This document shows positions 1 through 6,792 of a DNA stretch of 8,781 nt, in pieces; the stretch's first letter is position 1; each line of letters begins with the position of its first letter. The position numbers were made by a program, and so were the translations under genes. This DNA comes from Clostridiaceae bacterium UBA6085 (GTDB taxonomy: Bacteria; Bacillota; Clostridia; Clostridiales; Clostridiaceae), in assembly GCA_002428605.1 (NCBI GenBank), contig DIXH01000047.1, positions 6,724-15,504 on the forward strand, in the 5' to 3' direction. The notes beneath the pieces were generated by a model. That model was given only the letters and a program-made list of their open reading frames with translations. It was not told where the DNA came from and did not search any database.

Positions 1-708
1 TTCGAGGGCTACATAAACTTTTTCAAGGATGAGTTCAACCTGAAGATACTTGCAAGGACCCTCAGGATATCCGCAATAGCTTCTGTAGTATGCATACTGC
101 TGGGTGTTCCCACTTCATATTACATTTCGAGGACAAGGAAGAGCATGAGAAGCTTCCTTATGGCCCTCTCCATGTTCCCGATGCTGACCAATTCAGTTGT
201 AAGAAGCTTCGCCTGGATAAACATACTGGGAAAGAACGGAGTCCTCAACAACCTGCTAGTTGCATCTGGAGTCGTATCTGCACCGATCACAATGCTATAT
301 ACAGAGTTTTCCATACTTGTGGGTACCGTGTATCTGTTCCTTCCTATAATGATAATAACCCTGGTGGGTGTAATGGAAAACATCGAGCCTGAGGTCGTGG
401 AGGCTGCAGAGACTCTCGGAGCAGGCCGGGGCAAGGTATTCATGAAGGTAATTCTCCCACTCAGCATGCCCGGCATACTCGTCGGAAGCGTCCTCGTATT
501 CACAGGCGCCATGACAGCCTATACTACACCTCAGCTTCTTGGTGGCAACAAGAACATGATGCTCGCAACCTTCATCTACCAGAAGGCCATGACTCTCGGA
601 GACTGGAACGGTGCCGGCATAGTAGCTGCAATAATGATACTTGCCACACTGATCGTCATGAAGATACTTAATACCATAGCTGAAAGGCTTGACAGGAGGG
701 GTGCTTAA
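1..708 (+). CDS. PotB-type ABC transporter permease, 5' end missing
   Basis: This is an inner-membrane permease subunit of a binding-protein-dependent ABC importer of the spermidine/putrescine (PotB/PotC) superfamily. The frame is open from base 1 to the TAA at 706-708, giving 235 residues; no start is visible, so roughly the first 40-50 residues, including the first membrane helix, lie outside the window. Hydrophobic segments are seen at about residues 22-42, 50-70, 104-126, 155-175 and 208-226. The cytoplasmic EAA loop that docks on the ATPase is clear: E134-A-A-E-T-L-G, followed by an F..V.LP..MPG pattern. The stop directly abuts the ATG of the next permease, so the two are translationally linked. 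Family membership is secure. Substrate cannot be read from the permease; polyamines are the default, and a purine-related compound is possible because of the downstream adenine deaminase. Confidence 0.9.
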   Translation, partial: FEGYINFFKDEFNLKILARTLRISAIASVVCILLGVPTSYYISRTRKSMRSFLMALSMFPMLTNSVVRSFAWINILGKNGVLNNLLVASGVVSAPITMLYTEFSILVGTVYLFLPIMIITLVGVMENIEPEVVEAAETLGAGRGKVFMKVILPLSMPGILVGSVLVFTGAMTAYTTPQLLGGNKNMMLATFIYQKAMTLGDWNGAGIVAAIMILATLIVMKILNTIAERLDRRGA

Positions 709-1491
709 ATGAGAAAGAACAGGCTTCTAACGGCATTCTCCTTCCTCGTGTTCATGTTCATGTTCATACCGCTTGCGATAATTGTTGTGACTTCTTTCGG
801 TGAAGGATCAACGATTGAATTCCCGATAGAAGGATTCACGCTTAAATGGTACAGCAATATTTTCGCATCAAGGACCTTCGTATCAGGCTTTACCTTAAGT
901 CTCCAGATAGGTCTCGCTGCGACGATATTGGCGCTTATTATAGGAATTCCTGCAGCGTATGCCCTTTCAAGGTCGGAGCTTGCCGGAAAAAGCAGGATTA
1001 AGAGCTTCTTCCTGTCTCCGACGATAGTTCCCGGAGTCGTTGTAGGCTACTCGCTCTATCAGTTCATAGTCGTATCGCTTGGAATTGAGGTTTATTCAGG
1101 GCTTCTTCTTGGACATTTTTTGATATCCGTCCCTTATGTCATAAGGGTCGTGGGGTCAAGCCTTGAACAGTTTGACTTTTCCATCGAGGAGGTCGCCTGG
1201 ACCCTTGGATGCGGAAAGCTCAAGGCATTCATGAAGGTCGTCCTTCCAAACCTCACCTCTGCAATATTTGCTGCATTCATGCTTGCGTTCATCAATTCCT
1301 TCAATAACATACCTGTATCAATGTTCCTGTCGGGACCGGGAGTAAGGACGCTTCCTGCAGCTCTCATGAACTACATCGAATATTATTACGACCCCACCGT
1401 TTCTGCTGTGTCCGTGCTGCTCATGGCAGGCACTGTGGTCCTGATGTTCCTCATCGAAAAGACGATGGGAATTTCAGCGGTCAATAAATAG
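709..1491 (+). CDS. PotC-type ABC transporter permease
   Basis: This is the second permease subunit of the importer, 260 residues, a usual length for PotC proteins. The start is ATG 709, preceded by AGGAGGGG at 694-701 with a 7-nt spacer. An N-terminal hydrophobic segment (about residues 7-29) is followed by further membrane helices at about 62-88, 100-125, 130-150, 182-205 and 233-252. The EAA docking loop begins near E160-E-V-A-W-T-L-G and continues with FMKVVLP, and it matches the loop in the upstream partner. The two permeases would form a heterodimer in the cytoplasmic membrane, fed by the solute-binding lipoprotein encoded downstream. The TAG stop at 1489-1491 overlaps the ribosome binding site of the ATPase gene (TAGGAGG). 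Nothing is broken or unusual. The substrate is unproven. Confidence 0.92.
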   Translation: MRKNRLLTAFSFLVFMFMFIPLAIIVVTSFGEGSTIEFPIEGFTLKWYSNIFASRTFVSGFTLSLQIGLAATILALIIGIPAAYALSRSELAGKSRIKSFFLSPTIVPGVVVGYSLYQFIVVSLGIEVYSGLLLGHFLISVPYVIRVVGSSLEQFDFSIEEVAWTLGCGKLKAFMKVVLPNLTSAIFAAFMLAFINSFNNIPVSMFLSGPGVRTLPAALMNYIEYYYDPTVSAVSVLLMAGTVVLMFLIEKTMGISAVNK

Positions 1492-1502
1492 GAGGCTTTC
1501 AA

Positions 1503-2540
1503 ATGTCATTTTTGGATCTTAAGAACATAGGAGTCACCTACGACAAGAAGACAAGGATACTCCAGGAACTGAACCTTTCAATAGAAAAGGGCGAGCTTGT
1601 CTCTCTCCTCGGTCCCAGCGGCTGCGGAAAGACTACCACCCTTAGGGTCATTGCCGGACTCATAGAGCCTTCGGAAGGCACCCTGACAGTCGCAGGCGAA
1701 GACATGACAAAGATACCTGTGCACAAGCGGAACTTCGGCCTGGTATTCCAGAGCTACGCCCTCTTCCCCCACCTGACAGTAAGGGAAAACATAGCATTCG
1801 GCTTGAAGCTGAGAAAAGAAACCCCAGAAGCAGTTGATAGGAAGGTCAATGCCATCCTCGAATCGACTCATCTCGGAGAATTTGCAGACAGGTACCCAAG
1901 GCAGCTTTCAGGAGGCCAGAGACAGAGGGTCGCTCTTGCGAGAGCTCTTGTCATAGAACCTAAGCTTCTCCTTCTTGACGAGCCACTCTCAAACCTTGAC
2001 GCCAAGCTCAGAGTGGGCATGAGGGTTGAGATCAAGAGGATACAGAAGGAGCTCGGCATAACTTCAGTATTCGTCACCCATGACCAGGAGGAGTGCTTCT
2101 CCATATCGGACAAGGTAGCAGTAATGAACAAGGGTGTCATCGAACAGTATGATACTCCGGAGAACATCTACAAGAAGCCGGCAACGGAATTCGTTGCAAG
2201 GTTCATTGGCTTCGAGAACTTCATAGAGCTTGAGCCTTCAGGTGATGGAATGTTCAGGGCAAAGGACGGAAGCCTGTTCAGGACGGAGGAGTCATCAGAT
2301 GGTCCTGTACTCGGGACAATAAGGCCTGACGATATTGAAATCCTTGAAGCGTCATCTGAAAAAACATCCAACATGGTGACCGGCAAGGTTTTGGTCAGGA
2401 CATTCCTCGGCAAGAGCTACCAGTATGAGGTGGATACCAAGCTCGGTAAAATCATAGTCAACGGACCAGACGACAACATCAAGGAACCGGGAGACGAGCT
2501 AAAGCTCTATCTTCCATCAAATAAAATAATACTGGTTTGA
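1503..2540 (+). CDS. PotA-type ABC transporter ATP-binding protein
   Basis: This is the cytoplasmic ATPase that powers the importer, 345 residues. All catalytic motifs are intact: Walker A GPSGCGKTT at 37-45, Q-loop Gln83, signature LSGGQ at 135-139, Walker B LLLLDE at 155-160, D-loop SNLD, and switch His193 in FVTHD. Residues from about 235 to the end form the C-terminal TOBE-type domain typical of the PotA/MalK/FbpC group, which often carries regulation or substrate-linked contacts. The start ATG 1503 follows AGGAGG at 1490-1495 with 7 nt spacing. The gene sits 11 nt after the permease gene and 20 nt before the solute-binding protein gene. Family assignment is very secure. By sequence alone it could equally be annotated as a PotA, FbpC or PhnT-like ATPase, so the transported compound should be inferred from the binding protein and context. 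Confidence 0.94.
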   Translation: MSFLDLKNIGVTYDKKTRILQELNLSIEKGELVSLLGPSGCGKTTTLRVIAGLIEPSEGTLTVAGEDMTKIPVHKRNFGLVFQSYALFPHLTVRENIAFGLKLRKETPEAVDRKVNAILESTHLGEFADRYPRQLSGGQRQRVALARALVIEPKLLLLDEPLSNLDAKLRVGMRVEIKRIQKELGITSVFVTHDQEECFSISDKVAVMNKGVIEQYDTPENIYKKPATEFVARFIGFENFIELEPSGDGMFRAKDGSLFRTEESSDGPVLGTIRPDDIEILEASSEKTSNMVTGKVLVRTFLGKSYQYEVDTKLGKIIVNGPDDNIKEPGDELKLYLPSNKIILV

Positions 2541-2560
2541 CCAGAAAAAAGGAGTAAACA

Positions 2561-3604
2561 ATGAAAAAGGTATTAGCAATCGTAATGACCGCTGCCCTTA
2601 CAGTAACAGTGCTCGCAGGATGCGCAAAGAAGGCCGAGGAGCCAACAAAGCTCGTCATATCAACCTTCGGACTAAGCGAGGATATCGTGACAAGGGATAT
2701 CTATGAGCCTTTCGAGAAGGCCAACAATGTCGAGATCATCGTCGAGACAGGAACTACATCAGAAAGGTACACAAAGCTTGAGTCAAATCCGGCAGCAGGC
2801 GTAGACCTCATCGAATTGTCACAGGCTACCGCAGCGAAGGGTTATGCGAAGGGTCTCTTCGAGAAGATCGACTACTCAAAGATACCAAATGCCGCTAAGC
2901 TTATTGCGAGCACAAAGGGAATAACCGACAAGGGGTTCGGCCCGGCTTACACCGTCAACAGCATCGGTATAATCTACAACAAGGAAGCAGCCGGCATGGA
3001 GATAGATTCATGGGAAGACCTTTGGGATCCTTCACTTGCAGGCAAGATATCCATACCTGACATAGCTACGACCTTCGGACCTGCTATGGTTCATGTCGCA
3101 AGCGACTACAAGGGCGTTGACATCAAGACTGACAACGGAACTGCAGGCTTTGAGGCTCTTGCTGAACTCAAGCCGAACATAGTAAAGACATACGCAAAGT
3201 CCTCAGACCTTGCAAACATGTTCAAATCTGGTGAGATAGCAGTAGCAGTAGTTGGTGACTTCGCGATTCCGATAATTTCAGCCGCAGACCCTGCAGTGGA
3301 ATACGTTGTTCCGGCTTCAGGCACATATGCAAACTTCAACACCATCGACATCAATGTCAACTCCAAGAACAAGGAACTTGCCTACAAGTTCATCGACTGG
3401 AGAATAAGCCAGGAGCTTCAGACTGTTACAGCCAAGTCCCTCAACGAAGCACCTGTAAACTCAGGAGTCGTCCTTGACGCTGAGACTGCAAAGAACAAGA
3501 CTTATGGCGATGTGGCTAAGAATGCCAAGTCAATAGACTACTCATTCGTAAATCCGATCCTTTCAGGATGGGTCGATACCTGGAACAAGACCCTCAACAA
3601 CTAG
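2561..3604 (+). CDS. PotD-type extracellular solute-binding lipoprotein
   Basis: This is the ligand-capturing subunit of the importer, 347 residues, anchored on the outer face of the membrane. The N terminus is a lipoprotein signal peptide: MKK, a hydrophobic stretch, then lipobox LAGC with the lipidated cysteine at residue 21. The remainder fits the two-lobed PotD/PotF fold, with SWEDLWDP and a late SKNKELAYKFIDW stretch that is characteristic of the family. ATG 2561 follows AAAAAAGGAG (GGAG at 2551-2554) with 6 nt spacing. In E. coli PotD (recalled, not searched) the segment before the KNKE stretch carries Trp255 and Asp257, which contact the polyamine; in an ungapped alignment I made by eye the matching positions here are Asn258 and Asn260. 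This argues against a simple polyamine assignment. The gene ends 8 nt before adenine deaminase. Confidence 0.9.
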   Translation: MKKVLAIVMTAALTVTVLAGCAKKAEEPTKLVISTFGLSEDIVTRDIYEPFEKANNVEIIVETGTTSERYTKLESNPAAGVDLIELSQATAAKGYAKGLFEKIDYSKIPNAAKLIASTKGITDKGFGPAYTVNSIGIIYNKEAAGMEIDSWEDLWDPSLAGKISIPDIATTFGPAMVHVASDYKGVDIKTDNGTAGFEALAELKPNIVKTYAKSSDLANMFKSGEIAVAVVGDFAIPIISAADPAVEYVVPASGTYANFNTIDINVNSKNKELAYKFIDWRISQELQTVTAKSLNEAPVNSGVVLDAETAKNKTYGDVAKNAKSIDYSFVNPILSGWVDTWNKTLNN

Positions 3605-3608
3605 GTGA
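3603..3608 (+). promoter_or_regulatory. Ribosome binding site for adenine deaminase
   Basis: AGGTGA lies 4 nt upstream of ATG 3613 and shares bases with the TAG stop of the solute-binding protein. It favours ATG 3613 over the in-frame ATG at 3568, which lies inside the preceding gene and has no good ribosome binding site. The site is modest, so translation may depend partly on coupling to the upstream gene. Confidence 0.6.
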
Positions 3609-3612
3609 AGAC

Positions 3613-5319
3613 ATGGAATCAACGGTCGACCTTTTAATAGAAAATGCGAAGGTGTACAACGCCTTCACCCACAGCTTCACTGAGAAGTCAGTGTACATAA
3701 AGGACGGCAGATTCCTGCACATATCAGAAGGCCCCACAGAGGGCCTTTCTGCTATTGTCAGGATTGACGCTAAAGGGATGCACATGGTTCCTGGGCTTAT
3801 CGACATACACATGCATATCGAAAGCTCCATGACAGTACCCGGCATCTTTTCAGATGCTGTCCTTCCCCATGGTGTCACAACGGTAGTCGCTGACCCCCAT
3901 GAGATCGCCAATGTCTTCGGAATCGAGGGAATAGAAGCCTTCATGAAGGAGGATACCCTTCTCGATATCTTCTACGGGATACCGAGCTCAGTACCTTCGA
4001 CAAGTCCTATGCTCGAAACGACCGGAGGAGCTATAGGAACAGATGAGATAAGGAAGCTCCTTAGCGACCCAAGAGTGTTATGCCTTGGTGAAGTCATGAA
4101 CTTCAAGGACATAGTATCCGATGAGGATTCACTTTCCAACAGGATCATAAGGATATGCAATGAAGAGCGGCCTACCCTTGCGATCGAGGGCCACTGCCCG
4201 AGGGTCTCGGGGCTTGATCTCTCAAGGTTCCTTTACCACGGTATCGATGCTGACCATACCCAGCAATCACCCGAGTCGATCCTTGAAAAGATATCAAACG
4301 GGATGTTCCTTGAAATGCAGGACAAATCACTTACTCCCGAGAATATTGGAGTACTGAATGAGAACAGCTTCTACGAACATTTTGCACTGATCACCGATGA
4401 TGTCATGGCAGACAGGCTGCTTAACGGCCACCTTGACAGGATCGTAAGAAAAGCCATAGAATACGGACTCCCCGCAGAAAAGGCTATATATGCTGCCACC
4501 TATACCCCCGCAAGGCGCATGGGGTTAAGGGACAGAGGCTCTATAACTCCCGGTAAGCTTGCTGACTTCATATTCCTGGAAGACCTTGAGCTCTTCAGGA
4601 TAAAAGAAGTATTCAAGAATGGCAAAAAGGTTGAAAGAACCAAGAAAGATACCTATTCTCACAGCTTTCCTGAAAGGTTCCTTGACTCGATAAGATGCAG
4701 GAGAGCAGTATCAGCTGACTTCACAATCAAGTCAAAGGAATCAGGGAAGGCCCTGGTCAACTGCATCGCTATACAGAAAGTCGGCACCTTCACTTCAAGG
4801 ATCCAGAAGAAGGTTGATATAAAAGACGGGTGTCTTGACTGGGAAGGATCAGGTTCAGCCCTCATAGCGGTAATGGAGAGATATGGTAAAACTGGAGACA
4901 TAGCTTACGGATTAGTGGAGAATGCGATACATAATAAAGGTGCCATAGCAACCACCTGGGCTCACGACCACCACAATGTAATGGTCATGGGAACAAGCAA
5001 GGAGGATATGGCCATCGCCCAGAACAGGCTGCTTGATATCAACGGCGGATATGTGGTAGTTGAAAATGGCTCTGTCACAGCTGAGGTCAGGCTTGAAGTC
5101 GGTGGAATTGTGAGCCTCTCTCCAATCGACAAGCTTGGACGGGACCTGCAAAATGTCAGGGAAGCAATGAGGAGACTGGGGTATGACAACACTAATGAGA
5201 TCATGTCATTCTCAACCCTTTCTCTTCCAGTATCTCCTGAGATCAAGATAACCGACAAAGGCATCATGGAAACAAGGACCCAGAATATTATCCCGCTTAT
5301 CGAAAAATACATAGATTAG
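3613..5319 (+). CDS. ade: Adenine deaminase (adenine to hypoxanthine)
   Basis: This is a cytoplasmic amidohydrolase that deaminates adenine to hypoxanthine and ammonia (EC 3.5.4.2), feeding purine salvage or purine breakdown. It has 568 residues, normal for the bacterial Ade family. Metal-binding and family motifs are intact: PGLIDIHMHIE (His66, His68, Glu70), then PHGVTTVVADPHE with DPHE at 94-97, IEGHCPRVSG, TDD in the mid-region, and the C-terminal AHDHHNVMVMG segment that distinguishes Ade from dihydroorotase-like relatives. The start chosen is ATG 3613, which begins MESTVDLLIENAKV, the typical N terminus; an upstream in-frame ATG would add 15 residues translated from the 3' end of the previous gene. 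It is the last gene of the transporter operon and is followed within 3 nt by a strong hairpin. No purine riboswitch is visible near it; control must come from the operon promoter outside the window. Confidence 0.95.
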   Translation: MESTVDLLIENAKVYNAFTHSFTEKSVYIKDGRFLHISEGPTEGLSAIVRIDAKGMHMVPGLIDIHMHIESSMTVPGIFSDAVLPHGVTTVVADPHEIANVFGIEGIEAFMKEDTLLDIFYGIPSSVPSTSPMLETTGGAIGTDEIRKLLSDPRVLCLGEVMNFKDIVSDEDSLSNRIIRICNEERPTLAIEGHCPRVSGLDLSRFLYHGIDADHTQQSPESILEKISNGMFLEMQDKSLTPENIGVLNENSFYEHFALITDDVMADRLLNGHLDRIVRKAIEYGLPAEKAIYAATYTPARRMGLRDRGSITPGKLADFIFLEDLELFRIKEVFKNGKKVERTKKDTYSHSFPERFLDSIRCRRAVSADFTIKSKESGKALVNCIAIQKVGTFTSRIQKKVDIKDGCLDWEGSGSALIAVMERYGKTGDIAYGLVENAIHNKGAIATTWAHDHHNVMVMGTSKEDMAIAQNRLLDINGGYVVVENGSVTAEVRLEVGGIVSLSPIDKLGRDLQNVREAMRRLGYDNTNEIMSFSTLSLPVSPEIKITDKGIMETRTQNIIPLIEKYID

Positions 5320-5321
5320 CT

Positions 5322-5358
5322 AAGAAGGCGGAGGCTCCATACGAGCTTCCGCCTTCTT
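5322..5358. terminator. Probable bidirectional terminator between converging operons
   Basis: A 16-bp inverted repeat (arms 5322-5337 and 5343-5358, one G-T pair, loop CATAC) with a GC-rich core occupies nearly all of the 41 nt between the stop of adenine deaminase and the stop of the sucrose hydrolase. On the + strand it is followed by the pyrimidine-rich stretch TCTCTATTTCC. Neither strand has a perfect U-run, but the outer arm CTTCTT supplies one partly. The position makes termination of both transcripts the likely role. Confidence 0.8.
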
Positions 5359-5360
5359 CT

Positions 5361-6734
5361 CTATTTCCTCACCGATCCAAGCCTGTATAACTCCAGTACC
5401 ATGGTAGAATTTATACCTTCAATTTCAGCTGTCACCTTACTGTCCATATCTTTTGCGAAATATCTCAGGGAGAATACCTCTTCTCCTCCATTTATGAATA
5501 TTTCCATGGAGGTCTCTTCGGTATATATCGCGATATTCTTAAGGTTTCTACAAAGTGTGGCGCTTCTGGTCTCCCTTAGTGATGTTGCCCAATTCGTCCT
5601 TTCGATGGTGAATTTTTTTGTCGTTGAGTCGAAGCTTATCCTTACTTCATTTCGGTACAATAAATCGAAGGTCTCAACAGGACCATTAAGCCTGATATCC
5701 ATCTCATAAGCCCTTTCAGGTATATCCGACTCGATTCTTTTCCCTGTCAGCTCTTCCTTTTCACATCTCAGGCCCTTAAGCTCTTCAACAGGCGTTTGGA
5801 TGAGCCTCCCGTCTTCAAAGCCAATTACCCTTGGCAGTGTCAGATGATGAATCCACCCTTCCTTTACTGTAGGCATGGCTTCCTCCATCTGGGATGGCAT
5901 AGTGCCCATCCAGCCGAACAATATCGTCCTTCCACGCTCGTCCACGAAGGTTTGCGGAGCGTAGAACTCAAAGCCCATGTCCATCTCCTCGAAAGGCTGT
6001 CCGTCCCAATGGAACCTTCCACCCTGGAAGCAGCCTGTGTAATAGCCTGTCTGGAAGATATTATTGAACCTGTATCCTTCCGGTTCAAGCCCCTGGGGCG
6101 AAAACACGAAAACATCCCTGCCCTCAAGTTTCAGTAGATCAGGGCACTCCCACATGTAGCCAAGCTTTTCCCTGACTGACATGACGGACCCCATAAATTC
6201 CCATGTATGAAGGTCATCTGACCTGTAGACAACGGTATCCCCTGTAAGGTCGTTCCTCTGGGCTCCAAGGATCATGTAGAAATATCCGTCCTCACCCTTC
6301 ATAACCTTAGGGTCCCTCATATGCTGGGTATAGCCGTCAGGATGCTCAGTAACCGGCCCCAGCTTTGTGAAGCTTATTCCGTCCTCTGATACGGCAGCGC
6401 ACTGGTAGCTTGTACGCTCGCCTTCGTCACTTTTGACATTGCCTGTATAGAACAGGTACAGCCTCCCGTCATGTTCTATGGCACTCCCTGAATAGCATCC
6501 GTTTTTATCGAACCAGTCTACAGGCTCAAGTGCGGCTTCATGGTATTCGTAGTTCACAAGGTCCTTAGACGTCGCATGTCCCCAGTATTTGAATCCATGG
6601 TCAGTACCATGGGGATTCCACTGGAAGAACACATGATAAATTCCCTTGTAGTATATCAGACCGTTCGGGTCGTTCAGGAGACCCTTTGGTGGCAGCACAT
6701 GATATTCCATTGATTTGTTTGCCTCAAGTCCCAT
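5361..6734 (-). CDS. sacA: GH32 sucrose-6-phosphate hydrolase (invertase)
   Basis: This is a cytoplasmic glycoside hydrolase family 32 enzyme that splits sucrose-6-phosphate, the product of the PTS permease encoded just upstream, into glucose-6-phosphate and fructose. It has 457 residues, within the usual range. The catalytic set is present: nucleophile Asp22 in LLNDPNG, the FQWNP motif at 37-41, WGHATS at 51-56, transition-state stabiliser Asp141 in RDP (140-142), and acid/base Glu196 in WECPD. The five-bladed propeller fills about residues 15-310, and the C-terminal part is the beta-sandwich domain. The ATG at 6734 is preferred over the in-frame one at 6761 because a GGAGGAGGAGGG run ends 6 nt upstream of it and the preceding nine residues are not typical. 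It lacks a signal peptide, as expected for an enzyme acting on phosphorylated sugar. Other beta-fructosides are possible substrates, but the context favours sucrose. Confidence 0.94.
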   Translation of the reverse strand: MGLEANKSMEYHVLPPKGLLNDPNGLIYYKGIYHVFFQWNPHGTDHGFKYWGHATSKDLVNYEYHEAALEPVDWFDKNGCYSGSAIEHDGRLYLFYTGNVKSDEGERTSYQCAAVSEDGISFTKLGPVTEHPDGYTQHMRDPKVMKGEDGYFYMILGAQRNDLTGDTVVYRSDDLHTWEFMGSVMSVREKLGYMWECPDLLKLEGRDVFVFSPQGLEPEGYRFNNIFQTGYYTGCFQGGRFHWDGQPFEEMDMGFEFYAPQTFVDERGRTILFGWMGTMPSQMEEAMPTVKEGWIHHLTLPRVIGFEDGRLIQTPVEELKGLRCEKEELTGKRIESDIPERAYEMDIRLNGPVETFDLLYRNEVRISFDSTTKKFTIERTNWATSLRETRSATLCRNLKNIAIYTEETSMEIFINGGEEVFSLRYFAKDMDSKVTAEIEGINSTMVLELYRLGSVRK

Positions 6735-6740
6735 ATGGAC

Positions 6741-6751
6741 CCTCCTCCTCC
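6741..6751 (-). promoter_or_regulatory. Strong ribosome binding site for the sucrose hydrolase
   Basis: On the minus strand this reads GGAGGAGGAGG, three overlapping anti-Shine-Dalgarno matches, placed 6-12 nt before ATG 6734. It fixes the start codon and predicts strong translation of the second gene of the operon. Confidence 0.75.
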
Positions 6752-6755
6752 AACA

Positions 6756-6777
6756 GGGCATCCTCAGAAGGACGCCC
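6756..6777 (-). other. Intergenic mRNA hairpin between permease and hydrolase genes
   Basis: On the transcribed minus strand GGGCGTCCT and AGGATGCCC form a 9-bp stem with one G-U pair and a TCTG loop. No U-run follows; instead the ribosome binding site of the hydrolase gene begins 4 nt later. It is therefore better read as an mRNA stability or processing element, or a mild translational control element, than as a terminator. Confidence 0.5.
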
Positions 6778-6792
6778 TAGTGGCTTTCAATA

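Noticed and set aside
3568..3612. Longer adenine deaminase starting inside the solute-binding protein gene
   Set aside because: The extra 15 residues are an out-of-frame reading of the previous gene's 3' end, and AGGTGA at 3603-3608 supports ATG 3613.
2541..3612. Purine riboswitch controlling the solute-binding protein or adenine deaminase genes
   Set aside because: The gaps of 20 and 8 nt are too short to hold an aptamer, and no such structure is seen. Any riboswitch would have to lie upstream of the window.
6735..6761. Longer GH32 start at 6761
   Set aside because: It would place the triple GGAGG ribosome binding site inside the coding region. The start at 6734 has that site at proper spacing and gives a typical N terminus.
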